This document shows positions 6,896-14,607 of a DNA stretch of 45,090 nt, piece by piece. The stretch is taken from contig NZ_JAIULG010000038.1 of NCBI RefSeq assembly GCF_020169415.1, forward strand, positions 1 through 45,090, read 5' to 3'. Numbering within the stretch: position 1 is the first letter of the stretch; every line of letters begins with the position of its first letter. Source of the DNA: Tsukamurella sp. M9C. GTDB lineage: Bacteria; Actinomycetota; Actinomycetes; Mycobacteriales; Mycobacteriaceae. A program made the position numbers and the translations under genes. The notes beneath the pieces were generated by a model, which worked only from the letters and a program-made list of their open reading frames with translations, did no database searches and was not told the DNA's origin.

Positions 6896-7686
6896 GATCG
6901 GTCCTCGGTCGTGGTGGGGGTGTCGGTGCGGGTTCCGGTGAGGGCGAGGAAGATCTCCTCGAGCGTGGGCTGCTTCTCGACGTACTCGACCTTCGCCGCC
7001 GGCAGCATCCGCTTGAGCTCGGCGAGTGTGCCGTCGGCGATGATCCGCCCGTCGCGCAGGATGGCGATCCGGTCGGCCAACTGCTCGGCCTCCTCCAGGT
7101 ACTGGGTGGTCAGCAACACCGTCGTGCCGCGATCGGCGAGCTCCTTGACGATGTCCCACACGTCGATCCGGGCCTCCGGGTCGAGGCCGGTCGTGGGCTC
7201 GTCGAGGAAGATCACCGCGGGATCGCCGATCAGGCTCATGGCGATGTCGAGGCGCCGGCGCATGCCGCCCGAGTAGGTGCCGACCTTCCGGCCTCCGGCG
7301 TCGGTGAGGCGGAAGCGGCTCAGCAACTCGTCGGCGACGGCGCCGGGATCGCTCTGGTGCCGCAGCCGCGCCACGAGTACGAGGTTCTCGCGCCCGGTGA
7401 GGATCTCGTCGACGGCGGCGAACTGGCCGGTGAGACTGATGGATTCGCGTACCTGCTGCGCCTCGGAGGTCACGTCGTAGCCGTGCACGACGGCGCTGCC
7501 GGCATCGGGGCGCAGCAACGTCGACAGGATGCTGACCAGCGTCGTCTTGCCCGCGCCGTTCGCGCCGAGGAGGGCGAAGATGCTGCCGGGGACGACGGCG
7601 AAGTCGACGCCGCGGAGCACCGGCAGGTCGCCGTAGGACTTCTCGATGCCGCGGACCTCGATGGCCGCGGTGGTGGTGATGGTCAT
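6892..7686 (-). CDS. ABC transporter ATP-binding protein (DrrA-like)
   Basis: 264 aa. Walker A GANGAGKTT at about residues 41-49, signature YSGGMRRRLDIAM at about 137-149, Walker B VIFLDEPTTGLDP at about 157-169, and the switch region TTVLLTTQYLEEAEQLADRI. The C-terminal extension (EYVEKQPTLEEIFLALTG) is typical of DrrA-type exporters of the DRA family. The start has AGGAG close upstream. The protein powers the permease encoded next, with a 4-base overlap. It lies downstream of the DUF4097 gene with a 28-base gap, so it is in the same operon. Confidence 0.93.
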   Translation of the reverse strand: MTITTTAAIEVRGIEKSYGDLPVLRGVDFAVVPGSIFALLGANGAGKTTLVSILSTLLRPDAGSAVVHGYDVTSEAQQVRESISLTGQFAAVDEILTGRENLVLVARLRHQSDPGAVADELLSRFRLTDAGGRKVGTYSGGMRRRLDIAMSLIGDPAVIFLDEPTTGLDPEARIDVWDIVKELADRGTTVLLTTQYLEEAEQLADRIAILRDGRIIADGTLAELKRMLPAAKVEYVEKQPTLEEIFLALTGTRTDTPTTTEDRS

Positions 7687-7714
7687 GGTGTTCTCCTGGT
7701 CGTCGGAGGCGCGC

Positions 7715-8560
7715 TCAGCGGGCGCGCCGGATGTCGATGTCGCCGAACTTGGCCCGTGCGCGCACCGCGACGTGGTCGCCGGTGGTGGAATCAGGGAGGC
7801 TCTCCTCCAGGTGGTTGCGGACGCGACCCTCCTTGGAGGACAGGTCGAGCCAGGCGGGGACGCCTTCTGCCACAGCGACGGTGAGCTTGCCGTAGCTGCT
7901 CTCCACGTCGACGACGCCGGCGGAGACCTCGTGCAGGGAGATGGCGCCGTAGGCGGTCTTCGCCGTGACGGACCCGGTGGAGCGGTCGATGTCGAGATCG
8001 CCGTAGGAGAGGTTGGCGTCGACGCCGCCCAGCGCCTCGCCGATGCGGATGCTGCCGTGGGAGGCCTTGAGCACGGCGTCGGCGGCGACGGAATCGATGC
8101 GGATCTGGCCGTGGTCGGCGGTGATCTCCGCCGAGCCGTCGACCGCGCGGGCCGTGGCGTTCCCGTGCCCGGCGCGCAGCCACAGGTCGCCCGTCGCATC
8201 CAGTTCGACCATGCCGGTGGTCGCCTTGATGCGGGTGGCGCCGAGGCGGCCCTCGGTGCGGACGCCGCCGACGGCGCTCTCGGCGGTGAACCGGGAGCCG
8301 GCCGGCAGCTCGACGGTGACGTCCACCGACTCGCTCGGGCCGAACAGGCTGAACTTCGGCTTGGGGCCGACCACGGTGAGCCGGGCACCGTCGAACTCGA
8401 CGCGCGTGGCCTCGGCGGCGCGCCGGTCCGCCGCCTTGTCGGGAGAGCTGGGGGAGACGGTCACGACGGCGTCCGTGCGGTCGCTCGCGATCACGTCGAT
8501 GTCGCCGACCTGCAGGTTGACTGCGAGGTCGATGGGCTCGGGGGTGGGGAAGACGGGCAT
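7715..8560 (-). CDS. DUF4097 family beta-strand repeat protein
   Basis: 281 aa built from repeating short beta strands with a G-x-I/V-x-V/I-x rhythm, for example VGDIDVIASD, GHGNATARAVDGSAEITADHGQIRIDS, SHGSIRIGEALGGVDANLSYGDLDIDRS and SYGKLTVAVAEG. This predicts a right-handed beta-solenoid as in DUF4097 (adhesin-like) proteins. There is no signal peptide or membrane segment, so the location is probably cytosolic or membrane-peripheral. Its place between the regulator and the ABC genes suggests a part in sensing or in assembling the exporter, which is inference only. The protein ends in a basic tail (KFGDIDIRRAR). Confidence 0.85.
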   Translation of the reverse strand: MPVFPTPEPIDLAVNLQVGDIDVIASDRTDAVVTVSPSSPDKAADRRAAEATRVEFDGARLTVVGPKPKFSLFGPSESVDVTVELPAGSRFTAESAVGGVRTEGRLGATRIKATTGMVELDATGDLWLRAGHGNATARAVDGSAEITADHGQIRIDSVAADAVLKASHGSIRIGEALGGVDANLSYGDLDIDRSTGSVTAKTAYGAISLHEVSAGVVDVESSYGKLTVAVAEGVPAWLDLSSKEGRVRNHLEESLPDSTTGDHVAVRARAKFGDIDIRRAR

Positions 8561-8591
8561 GGTGGGACCTTTCGAAGGGTGCGCTCGGCCG

Positions 8592-8610
8592 ACCCCGCGG
8601 GGCGCGGGGT
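8592..8610 (-). terminator. Hairpin between the RHH regulator and DUF4097 genes
   Basis: ACCCCGC / GCGGGGT form a perfect 7-bp stem with a 5-nt loop in the 105-base gap between the two genes. There is no T-run, so it may be an attenuator or processing site that sets relative expression within the operon rather than a full terminator. Confidence 0.35.
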
Positions 8611-8665
8611 TCTCGTCGGGCTGTGCGGTTGTGGTGTGTTCGGAGGGGGATCGGGCGGGGAGGGG

Positions 8666-9178
8666 TCAGCGCGCCCAGCCGGCGAAGTCGTCGCCGGTGC
8701 GGAGCGCGCGCTGGGCGGTTCGTCGTTTGCGCGGGGCGAGCGCGGCCGCGACGGCCCGCACCAGCCAGGTGTTCACGGAGACGCCGTCGGCCGCGGCGGC
8801 CTCGTCGACCTGCGACTTGAGGACGTCCGGGAGGCGCAGTGTGGTGCGCGAGCTGCTGGTGTCGTCGAAGTCGACGCCGGTCGCGGTGGTCGCGTCCTCG
8901 TCCTGCTCCGCGCGCGCCGCGGCGACGACGAACTCGACGTCGCGGCCGCGCAGGCGCAGGTCGACGGAGCCGGGCACCAGGTCGCGGGTGATCTCGCCGG
9001 TCGCGGCGGACAGCGCGTCCAGCAGGACGAGTCGGGTGGCGGCGTCGAGGCCGGAGGCGAGGCGCTCCGCGGAGGCGCGGGCGTCGTCGACGCCGTTGTC
9101 CCCGGCATCCGTGAAGTCGCGTTCGGCGGCGGCGATGAGCTGACGCTGGAGGTCGCTGACGAAGGGGGTGATGTCCAT
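8666..9178 (-). CDS. Ribbon-helix-helix regulator (HicB-like C-terminus) of the ABC/DUF4097 operon
   Basis: 170 aa. The C-terminal about 50 residues contain a ribbon-helix-helix fold: SRTTLRLPDVLKSQVDEAAAADGVSVNTWLVRAVAAAL. The strand TTLRLP would contact DNA, and SVNTWLVRAV corresponds to the second helix. It is followed by a basic tail (RKRRTAQR). The N-terminal 110 residues are helix- and Asp-rich with no recognised domain. Automatic annotation may call it a HicB antitoxin, but no toxin gene is next to it; it heads an exporter operon instead. A palindrome lies exactly between the -35 and -10 boxes of its promoter, so it is probably an autorepressor. Confidence 0.8.
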   Translation of the reverse strand: MDITPFVSDLQRQLIAAAERDFTDAGDNGVDDARASAERLASGLDAATRLVLLDALSAATGEITRDLVPGSVDLRLRGRDVEFVVAAARAEQDEDATTATGVDFDDTSSSRTTLRLPDVLKSQVDEAAAADGVSVNTWLVRAVAAALAPRKRRTAQRALRTGDDFAGWAR

Positions 9179-9185
9179 GGCGTCA

Positions 9186-9214
9186 ACTATGACACCACCA
9201 TGGTGTCACGTCAA
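9186..9214 (-). promoter_or_regulatory. Promoter with embedded operator for the RHH-DUF4097-ABC operon
   Basis: On the minus strand the -35 box is TTGACG (9214-9209) and the -10 box CATAGT (9191-9186), separated by exactly 17 bp. The inverted repeat TGACACCACCATGGTGTCA (9190-9208, 8-bp arms, 3-nt centre) fills the spacer. The -10 box ends 7 nt before the ATG at 9178, so the transcript is probably leaderless. A repressor on this palindrome would block polymerase. Confidence 0.7.
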
Positions 9215-9254
9215 CAGCGATAGGCGAGAAACATGAGAATCGCCAGGTGAATCA

Positions 9255-9283
9255 TGGTGTCACGGTGGTGTCCTATGGTGTGA
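9255..9283. repeat. Three further TGGTGT half-sites upstream of the RHH promoter
   Basis: TGGTGTCA (9255-9262), TGGTGTC (9266-9272) and TGGTGTGA (9276-9283) repeat at 10-11 bp spacing, one helical turn, in the same orientation. They match the half-sites of the operator at 9190-9208. They overlap the last codons of the SGNH hydrolase gene. Co-operative binding by the same RHH protein is a reasonable inference. Confidence 0.55.
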
Positions 9284-10433
9284 AGCCGCCGCCCGGGCCG
9301 AAGGCGAGCTCGCCGAACCGGGTGCCGATCAGGGTGTGGGTGGGCCCGTCGGGGTGCAGTTCGTCGGGGAGCGGCAGGCGGCCGTAGTCGTCCGCGCCGT
9401 ACAGGGCGCGGCCGTCGAGGAGGTGCAGGTTCGGGTCCTCGGCGGACCGCTCCGCGACGATGCGCCCCAGCTCCTCGCGGATGACGGTCAGCGTGAGCTT
9501 CCCCGCGCGGACCTCGGCGGGATCCCCGGTGGCCTCGAAGCGCAGGCCGTCGGCCGACGGCACGGGCATCACCGGGCCGGGTGTGTGCTCCTGGATCGGG
9601 CAGAGGATGGGGGAGATCACGAGCAGCGGCGTTCTCGGGTGGCCGTCGCGGATCGTGTCGAGGAAGCCGTGCACGGCGGGGGTGAAGGCGCGCAGCCGCA
9701 TCACGTCGGCGTTGACGACGTTGATGCCGAGCTTGAGGCTGATCAGGTCGGCCGGGGTGTCGCGGATCGCGCGGGCGACGAACGGATCGAGGAGCGCGCT
9801 GCCGCCGAAGCCGAGGTTGATCAGGTCGACGCCGGCGGCCGCCGCGGCGATCGCCGGCCACGTCCCGGTCGGATGAGTGGCGTTGGAACCGTGGCTGATC
9901 GAGCTGCCGTGGTGCAGCCAGAGGCGATCGCGGGGCGGCTGCGGGCTCACCGGGGCGTCCGTGCGCAGCGCGATCAGCTCGGTGATCTCGTTGTGGGGCA
10001 ACCAGATCTCGACGTCCTTCTCGCCCCCGGGCAGGTCCGCGAATCGCGCGGTGCCGGAAGGGCCCTCGGTGAGCTCGGCCTCCTGCGTCACCATGTCGAT
10101 GACGGTGTCGACGTTCCCGCCCGGCACCGTCGTACGGGCGACCAGGCCGCCGTCCACGACGAGGTCGTAGACACCGTCGGGCAGCGGCGGGTGGCCGGCG
10201 TACGCGCGCTTGGTGGGCAGGGTCTCGAGCTCGATGACGGTGGCGGCGGTCCGGAGGACGAGGCGCACGCCCGAGGGCTGCGCCTCCGCGGAGGCGAGCC
10301 GCGCGTCGGGGATCCGGCGGCGGGCCTCGGCGGGGAGGCGGTGCGGAAGGAGGCCGCGGGCCGTCCGCTCGAGGTCGAGGTGCCCGCGCAGCAGGGTCTC
10401 GTCGATCGGGGTGCTGATCAGGCTCGGGGCCAC
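9273..10433 (-). CDS. SGNH/GDSL-type esterase/hydrolase with N-terminal beta-sandwich domain
   Basis: 386 aa from a GTG start. The N-terminal about 170 residues are strand-rich, as in the ligand-binding domain that precedes some bacterial SGNH esterases. The hydrolase domain follows: block I LHHGSSISHGSNA with the likely nucleophile Ser, block II LINLGFGGSALLDP (the Gly), block III LKLGINVVNADVM (the Asn), and block V LPDELHPDG with the Asp and His of the triad. No signal peptide is visible, so it is probably cytosolic. The substrate is unknown. The gene lies downstream of the sdh terminator and ends next to the RHH promoter, so it is likely transcribed alone. Confidence 0.8.
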   Translation of the reverse strand: MAPSLISTPIDETLLRGHLDLERTARGLLPHRLPAEARRRIPDARLASAEAQPSGVRLVLRTAATVIELETLPTKRAYAGHPPLPDGVYDLVVDGGLVARTTVPGGNVDTVIDMVTQEAELTEGPSGTARFADLPGGEKDVEIWLPHNEITELIALRTDAPVSPQPPRDRLWLHHGSSISHGSNATHPTGTWPAIAAAAAGVDLINLGFGGSALLDPFVARAIRDTPADLISLKLGINVVNADVMRLRAFTPAVHGFLDTIRDGHPRTPLLVISPILCPIQEHTPGPVMPVPSADGLRFEATGDPAEVRAGKLTLTVIREELGRIVAERSAEDPNLHLLDGRALYGADDYGRLPLPDELHPDGPTHTLIGTRFGELAFGPGGGFTP

Positions 10434-10458
10434 CGGCGGTCCTGTCGTCGGGAGTGAG

Positions 10459-10494
10459 AAACGCCCCGGACCTCGGGTGAGGTCCGGGGCGTTT
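10459..10494 (-). terminator. Strong terminator of the sdh operon
   Basis: AAACGCCCCGGACCTC (10459-10474) and GAGGTCCGGGGCGTTT (10479-10494) form a perfect 16-bp stem with a 4-nt loop, 20 bases after the sdhB stop. On the minus strand the stem ends in TTT followed by CTC. This is the clearest intrinsic terminator in the window. Confidence 0.9.
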
Positions 10495-10513
10495 CCGGGC
10501 TGCAGTAAAGGTT

Positions 10514-11281
10514 CTAGCGGCTGAACAGGAGGGCGCGCTTGACCTCCTGGATGGCCTTCGTCACCTGGATGCCGCGGGGGCACGCGTCGGTGCAGTTGAA
10601 GGTGGTGCGGCAGCGCCAGACACCGTCGACGCCGTTGAGGATCTCCAAGCGCTCGGCGGCGCCCTCGTCGCGGCTGTCGAAGATGAAGCGGTGCGCGTTC
10701 ACGATGGCCGCGGGGCCGAAGTACGAGCCGTCCATCCAGTACACCGGGCAGCTGGTGGTGCAGCAGGCGCAGAGGATGCACTTGGTGGTGTCGTCGAAAC
10801 GCTCGCGGTCCGTAGGGGACTGGATGCGCTCGCGGGTCGGCTCGTTGCCGGAGGTCATCAGGAAGGGCTTCACGGCGCGGAAGGCGTCGAAGAAGGGCTC
10901 CATGTCGACGACGAGGTCCTTCTCCACGGGCAGGCCGCGGATGGGCTCGACCGTGACGGTGATCTCCTTGCCCTCGACGAGGAAGTCCTTCATCAGCATC
11001 TTGCAGGCGAGGCGGTTGACGCCGTTGATGCGCATGGCGTCCGAGCCGCACACGCCGTGGGCGCAGGAGCGGCGGAAGGTCAGGGTGCCGTCGAGGTAGC
11101 CCTTGATGTACAGCAGCAGGTTCAGGAAGCGGTCCGAGGGGAGCGCGGGAACCCGGTAGCTCTGCCAGCCGGCCGCGTCCGGGTCCTCCGGGTTGAATCG
11201 GTAGACCTTGATCGTGACCATCGTGGAGCCGGGCGGAACGGGCGGCTGCACGGACGCGGGGGTGTCAACTGCGGCGGTCAT
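10514..11281 (-). CDS. sdhB: Succinate dehydrogenase iron-sulfur subunit
   Basis: 255 aa. Carries electrons from the flavoprotein to quinone through three clusters. The [2Fe-2S] ligands lie in SCAHGVCGSDAM (Cys73, Cys78, Asp81 where other families have Cys) and ACK (Cys93). Asp at this position also occurs in E. coli SdhB. The [4Fe-4S] motif is CILCACCTTSCP and the [3Fe-4S] motif CRTTFNCTDACPRG. The first 20 residues are a Pro-rich extension before the ferredoxin fold. The start codon shares one base with the sdhA stop, so expression is coupled. Last gene of the sdhCDAB operon, followed by a strong terminator. Confidence 0.97.
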   Translation of the reverse strand: MTAAVDTPASVQPPVPPGSTMVTIKVYRFNPEDPDAAGWQSYRVPALPSDRFLNLLLYIKGYLDGTLTFRRSCAHGVCGSDAMRINGVNRLACKMLMKDFLVEGKEITVTVEPIRGLPVEKDLVVDMEPFFDAFRAVKPFLMTSGNEPTRERIQSPTDRERFDDTTKCILCACCTTSCPVYWMDGSYFGPAAIVNAHRFIFDSRDEGAAERLEILNGVDGVWRCRTTFNCTDACPRGIQVTKAIQEVKRALLFSR

Positions 11282-13032
11282 CAGTACTTACGCTCCATCG
11301 GCTCGTAGCGGGTCTGCACGACGGGCTTGGTGTCGAGACGGATCCCGGACTCCAGGCCCTCGCCCTCCTTGTACGCCATGGTGTGCACCATGAAGTTCTC
11401 GTCGTCGCGGTTGGGGTAGTCCTCGCGGGCGTGGCCGCCGCGGGTCTCCTTGCGGTTGAGGGCGCCGACGACGGTGACCTCGGCCAGCTCGAGCAGGAAG
11501 CCCAGCTCGATGGCCTCGAGCAGGTCGCTGTTGAAGCGCGTGCCCTTGTCGGTGACGGTGACGTGCTCGTAGCGCTTCTTGAGGGCGCGGACGTCCTCGA
11601 GGGCCTGCGAGAGGGTCTTCTCGGTGCGGAAGACGGCGGCGTTGTTGTCCATCGTCTGCTGCAGCTCGGTGCGGATCGCCATGACGTTCTCGTTGCCGTG
11701 GTCGCTGAGCATCGAGGCGACCCACTTCTCGACCATCTCCGAGGGGTTCTCGGGCAGCGGCACGAAGTCGTGCGTCTTGGCGTACTCCGCGGCGGCGATG
11801 CCGGAGCGGCGGCCGAAGACGTTGATGTCGAGCAGCGAGTTGGTGCCGAGGCGGTTGGCGCCGTGCACGGAGACGCAGGCGCACTCGCCGGCGGCGTAGA
11901 GGCCGGGGACCACGTTCGTGTTGTCGCGCAGCACCTCACCGTGGATGTTGGTGGGGATGCCGCCCATGACGTAGTGGCAGGTGGGGTACACGGGCACGAG
12001 CTCGGTGACGGGGTCTACGCCGAGGTAGGTGCGCGAGAACTCCATGATGTCCGGCAGCTTGGCCATCAGGGTCTCCTCCGGGATGTGCGTGACATCCAGG
12101 AGCACGTAGTCCTTGTTCGGGCCGGCGCCGCGGCCCTCGAGAACCTCGAGCACCATCGAGCGGGCGACGATGTCGCGGGGCGCGAGGTCCTTGATGGTGG
12201 GGGCGTAGCGCTCCATGAAGCGCTCGCCGTCGACGTTGCGCAGGATGCCGCCCTCGCCGCGGACGCCCTCGGTGATGAGGATGCCCAGGCCCGCGAGGCC
12301 CGTCGGGTGGAACTGGTGGAACTCCATGTCCTCCAGGGGCAGGCCCTTGCGGAAGACGATGCCCATGCCGTCACCGGTGAGGGTGTGGGCGTTGGAGGTG
12401 GTCTTGTACATGCGGCCCGAGCCGCCGGTGGCGAAGATGATCGCCTTGGCGTGGAAGACGTGGATCTCGCCGGTGGACAGCTCGTACGCGACGGCGCCGG
12501 TGGCGACGGGCCCGTCCTCGGTCTCCGTCAGCGCGATGTCGAGGACGTAGAACTCGTTGAAGAACTCCACGTCGTGCTTGACGCAGTTCTGGTACAGCGT
12601 CTGCAGGATCATGTGGCCGGTGCGGTCCGCGGCGTAACAGGCGCGGCGCACGGGGGCCTTGCCGTGGTCACGGGTGTGGCCGCCGAAGCGGCGCTGGTCG
12701 ATCTTGCCCTCGGGGGTGCGGTTGAAGGGCAGGCCCATCTTCTCCAGGTCGAGCACCGCGTCGATGGCCTCCTTGGCCATGATCTCCGCGGCGTCCTGGT
12801 CGACGATGTAGTCGCCGCCCTTGACCGTGTCGAAGGTGTGCCACTCCCAGTTGTCCTCCTCGACGTTGGCGAGGGAGGCGCACATGCCGCCCTGCGCCGC
12901 GCCGGTGTGGGAGCGGGTGGGGTAGAGCTTGGTGAGCACCGCGGTGCGGGCGCGGGGGCCGGCCTCGATGGCCGCGCGCATACCGGCGCCGCCGGCACCG
13001 ATGATCACCACGTCGTAACGATGTTCCTGCAT
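11281..13032 (-). CDS. sdhA: Succinate dehydrogenase flavoprotein subunit
   Basis: 583 aa. Oxidises succinate to fumarate with covalently bound FAD, at the cytosolic face of the membrane. The N-terminal dinucleotide-binding motif is VVIIGAGGAGMRAAIEA. SHTGAAQGGMCASL contains the His that carries FAD in this family. The active-site region is EFHQFHPTGLAGLGILITEGVRGEGG, and the catalytic base Arg should lie in RDIVARSM. The capping domain and C-terminal helical domain are complete, ending in the conserved Glu-rich RYEPMERKY tail. It resembles the mycobacterial Sdh2 enzyme with two separate anchor subunits. 25 bases separate it from sdhD. Confidence 0.97.
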   Translation of the reverse strand: MQEHRYDVVIIGAGGAGMRAAIEAGPRARTAVLTKLYPTRSHTGAAQGGMCASLANVEEDNWEWHTFDTVKGGDYIVDQDAAEIMAKEAIDAVLDLEKMGLPFNRTPEGKIDQRRFGGHTRDHGKAPVRRACYAADRTGHMILQTLYQNCVKHDVEFFNEFYVLDIALTETEDGPVATGAVAYELSTGEIHVFHAKAIIFATGGSGRMYKTTSNAHTLTGDGMGIVFRKGLPLEDMEFHQFHPTGLAGLGILITEGVRGEGGILRNVDGERFMERYAPTIKDLAPRDIVARSMVLEVLEGRGAGPNKDYVLLDVTHIPEETLMAKLPDIMEFSRTYLGVDPVTELVPVYPTCHYVMGGIPTNIHGEVLRDNTNVVPGLYAAGECACVSVHGANRLGTNSLLDINVFGRRSGIAAAEYAKTHDFVPLPENPSEMVEKWVASMLSDHGNENVMAIRTELQQTMDNNAAVFRTEKTLSQALEDVRALKKRYEHVTVTDKGTRFNSDLLEAIELGFLLELAEVTVVGALNRKETRGGHAREDYPNRDDENFMVHTMAYKEGEGLESGIRLDTKPVVQTRYEPMERKY

Positions 13033-13057
13033 GATGCGGGTCAGTCCTTCCTGGCCG

Positions 13058-13525
13058 TTACTGGGCGGTGGGCACGGAGGCCGGTTCGAACGAGAGGAGC
13101 GCGTACGAGCCGAGGCCGACCACGAGGATCATCGACAGCACGAGCAGGGTCTTGAGCCAGAACCGCGTGCGGTCCTTGCGGGCGTAGTCGTCGATGATCA
13201 CGCGCAGGCCGTTGCCGCCGTGCAGCTGGGCGAGCCACAGCATCGTGATGTCCCAGATCTGCCAGAAGGGGCTGGCCCAGCGCTGCGCGACGAAGGCGGC
13301 GCTGATCCGGTGCACGCCCTGGCTGTCCAGCGCGAGCATGATGAAGACGTGCCCGAAGACGAGCACCAGGAGGGCGATGCCCGAGAAGCGCATGAACAGC
13401 CAGGCGTACTTCTCGAAGTTGCCGGACGCCGGACGGTGCGGCGAGCGCGGGTTGTCGAGCGAGGCGGGGCGGTCGTACTGCTTGAGCAGCGTCTTGGCGA
13501 GCTTGGGTTCGTTCGCGGTAGTCAT
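13058..13525 (-). CDS. sdhD: Succinate dehydrogenase hydrophobic membrane anchor subunit
   Basis: 155 aa with three predicted membrane helices (about residues 40-64, 90-112 and 124-146). The first helix has the anchor-subunit pattern EKYAWLFMRFSGIALLVLVFGHVFIM, with the His that commonly ligates haem b. The second has ITMLWLAQLHGGNGLRVIIDDY. Together with SdhC it anchors SdhAB and forms the quinone site. Lies 14 bases after sdhC and 25 before sdhA. Confidence 0.92.
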   Translation of the reverse strand: MTTANEPKLAKTLLKQYDRPASLDNPRSPHRPASGNFEKYAWLFMRFSGIALLVLVFGHVFIMLALDSQGVHRISAAFVAQRWASPFWQIWDITMLWLAQLHGGNGLRVIIDDYARKDRTRFWLKTLLVLSMILVVGLGSYALLSFEPASVPTAQ

Positions 13526-13539
13526 ATCTCTGCGTCCCC

Positions 13540-13947
13540 CTATGCGTGCGAGATCATGATGTAGAGGAGACGCGCGGCCATTCCGGCGCCGGTGATGAGG
13601 AAGACCGTCCAGACGGCGATGGACATCGCCTTCTGGTACTGCACACCCTTGCTCCAGAAGTCCACGAGGATCACGCGGACGCCGTTGAGGGCGTGGAACA
13701 GGATGGCCATGACGAGGCCGATCTCGAGCAGACCGATGATCGGCGTCTTGTACGTCTTGATGATCGCGTCGTACGCCTCGGGATCGATGCGGATGACCGC
13801 GGTGTCGAGGACGTGGACGAACAGGAAGAAGAAGATGGTGACGCCGCTGATGCGGTGCAGCACCCAGTTCAACATGCCCGGATCGCCCTTGTAGAGGGAG
13901 ACGCGGCGCGGCTCCTCGGCGGCCGCCACCTCGGTACTACTGCTCAT
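13540..13947 (-). CDS. sdhC: Succinate dehydrogenase cytochrome b556 subunit
   Basis: 135 aa. The signature MLNWVLHRISGVTIFFFLFVHVLDTAVI (about residues 25-52) has the Ser/Arg quinone-site region and a haem-ligand His candidate. FHALNGVRVILVDFWSKG is the second conserved block. Three membrane helices are predicted. The frame stays open upstream to 14094, but those residues do not resemble the family and ATG 13947 fits the usual length. First gene of the operon; a 241-base gap with an iron-box-like sequence separates it from cdd. Confidence 0.92.
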   Translation of the reverse strand: MSSSTEVAAAEEPRRVSLYKGDPGMLNWVLHRISGVTIFFFLFVHVLDTAVIRIDPEAYDAIIKTYKTPIIGLLEIGLVMAILFHALNGVRVILVDFWSKGVQYQKAMSIAVWTVFLITGAGMAARLLYIMISHA

Positions 13948-14126
13948 CGAGTCCTGCCTTCGACATCGTTTCTTGGATACGGTCGAACGGAGGTCGGCGA
14001 AAGGACTCTGAGCCCTCGCGTCGGCGCCGTTCGCGACGTATACCTGAACCCACGCCTTGACCTTAAACCCACCGGAATGTGGAATCGAAACCACGGTCCC
14101 GATGTGTTGGGGCCGAACAGATTTAG

Positions 14127-14145
14127 TTAGGTATGCCTGACCGAA
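14127..14145. promoter_or_regulatory. IdeR/DtxR-like iron box between sdhC and cdd
   Basis: TTAGGTATGCCTGACCGAA agrees with the IdeR consensus TTAGGTTAGSCTAACCTAA at 15 of 19 positions. It lies in the 241-base divergent intergenic region 13948-14188, about 180 bases from sdhC and 44 from cdd. The rest of the gap has a possible minus-strand -10 (TATACG, about 14037-14042) and a GGAAGGGAG ribosome binding site for cdd. Iron control of the iron-rich Sdh complex would make sense; binding is not proven. Confidence 0.45.
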
Positions 14146-14188
14146 ATTGACCCGGAATCAACAAGCCTCCGGAAGGGAGTGATCGGCT

Positions 14189-14602
14189 GTGTCCTACATC
14201 GACTGGGAGGCATTGCGGCGCACCGCCGTCGACGCCATGGGGCACGCCTACGCGCCCTATTCGAAGTACCCCGTCGGGGCCGCCGCGCTGACGGACGACG
14301 GCCGCGTGGTGTCCGGATGCAATGTGGAGAATGTCTCATACGGACTGACCCTCTGCGCGGAGTGCGGCCTCGTGAGCGCGCTCCATTCCACGGGCGGCGG
14401 GCGACTGCTCGCCTTCACGTGCACCAACGCCAACGGCGACGTCCTGATGCCCTGCGGGCGGTGCCGCCAGCTCCTCTACGAACACGGCGGTGGCGAGCTC
14501 CTGATCGACCACCGCTCCGGCCCGGTGCCCCTGAGCCGGCTGCTGCCCGACGCCTTCGGGCCCGACGACCTCGACGAGGTCGCCCACGACGAGAAGAGGT
14601 AG
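14189..14602 (+). CDS. cdd: Cytidine deaminase
   Basis: 137 aa, GTG start. Zinc-dependent hydrolytic deamination of cytidine and deoxycytidine to uridine and deoxyuridine. The zinc motif is CAECGLVSAL (Cys plus the catalytic Glu) with PCGRCRQLL supplying two more cysteines, the arrangement of the small tetrameric enzymes. The N-terminal YAPYSKYPVGAAAL and the GCNVENVSYGLTLCAE segments are diagnostic. Only five bases separate it from deoA, so its product flows directly to the phosphorylase. Confidence 0.96.
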   Translation: MSYIDWEALRRTAVDAMGHAYAPYSKYPVGAAALTDDGRVVSGCNVENVSYGLTLCAECGLVSALHSTGGGRLLAFTCTNANGDVLMPCGRCRQLLYEHGGGELLIDHRSGPVPLSRLLPDAFGPDDLDEVAHDEKR

Positions 14603-14607
14603 ACCAC

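Noticed and set aside
8666-9178. HicB antitoxin of a toxin-antitoxin pair
   Set aside because: No HicA-like or other small toxin gene is adjacent; the downstream genes form an exporter operon.
7646-9223. A 525-residue plus-strand frame opposite the DUF4097 and RHH genes
   Set aside because: No domain is recognisable; it is the low-complexity complement of genuine minus-strand genes.
11383-13155. A 590-residue plus-strand frame opposite sdhA
   Set aside because: It is a shadow of sdhA, which is certain from its motifs and operon context.
13948-14094. Upstream extension of sdhC to an earlier start
   Set aside because: The added residues do not resemble SdhC proteins and would cover the promoter region; ATG 13947 gives the usual length.
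14179-14607. Extension of deoA upstream through cdd in the same frame
   Set aside because: The region is cdd in another frame with complete zinc motifs; deoA starts at 14608 with the right length.
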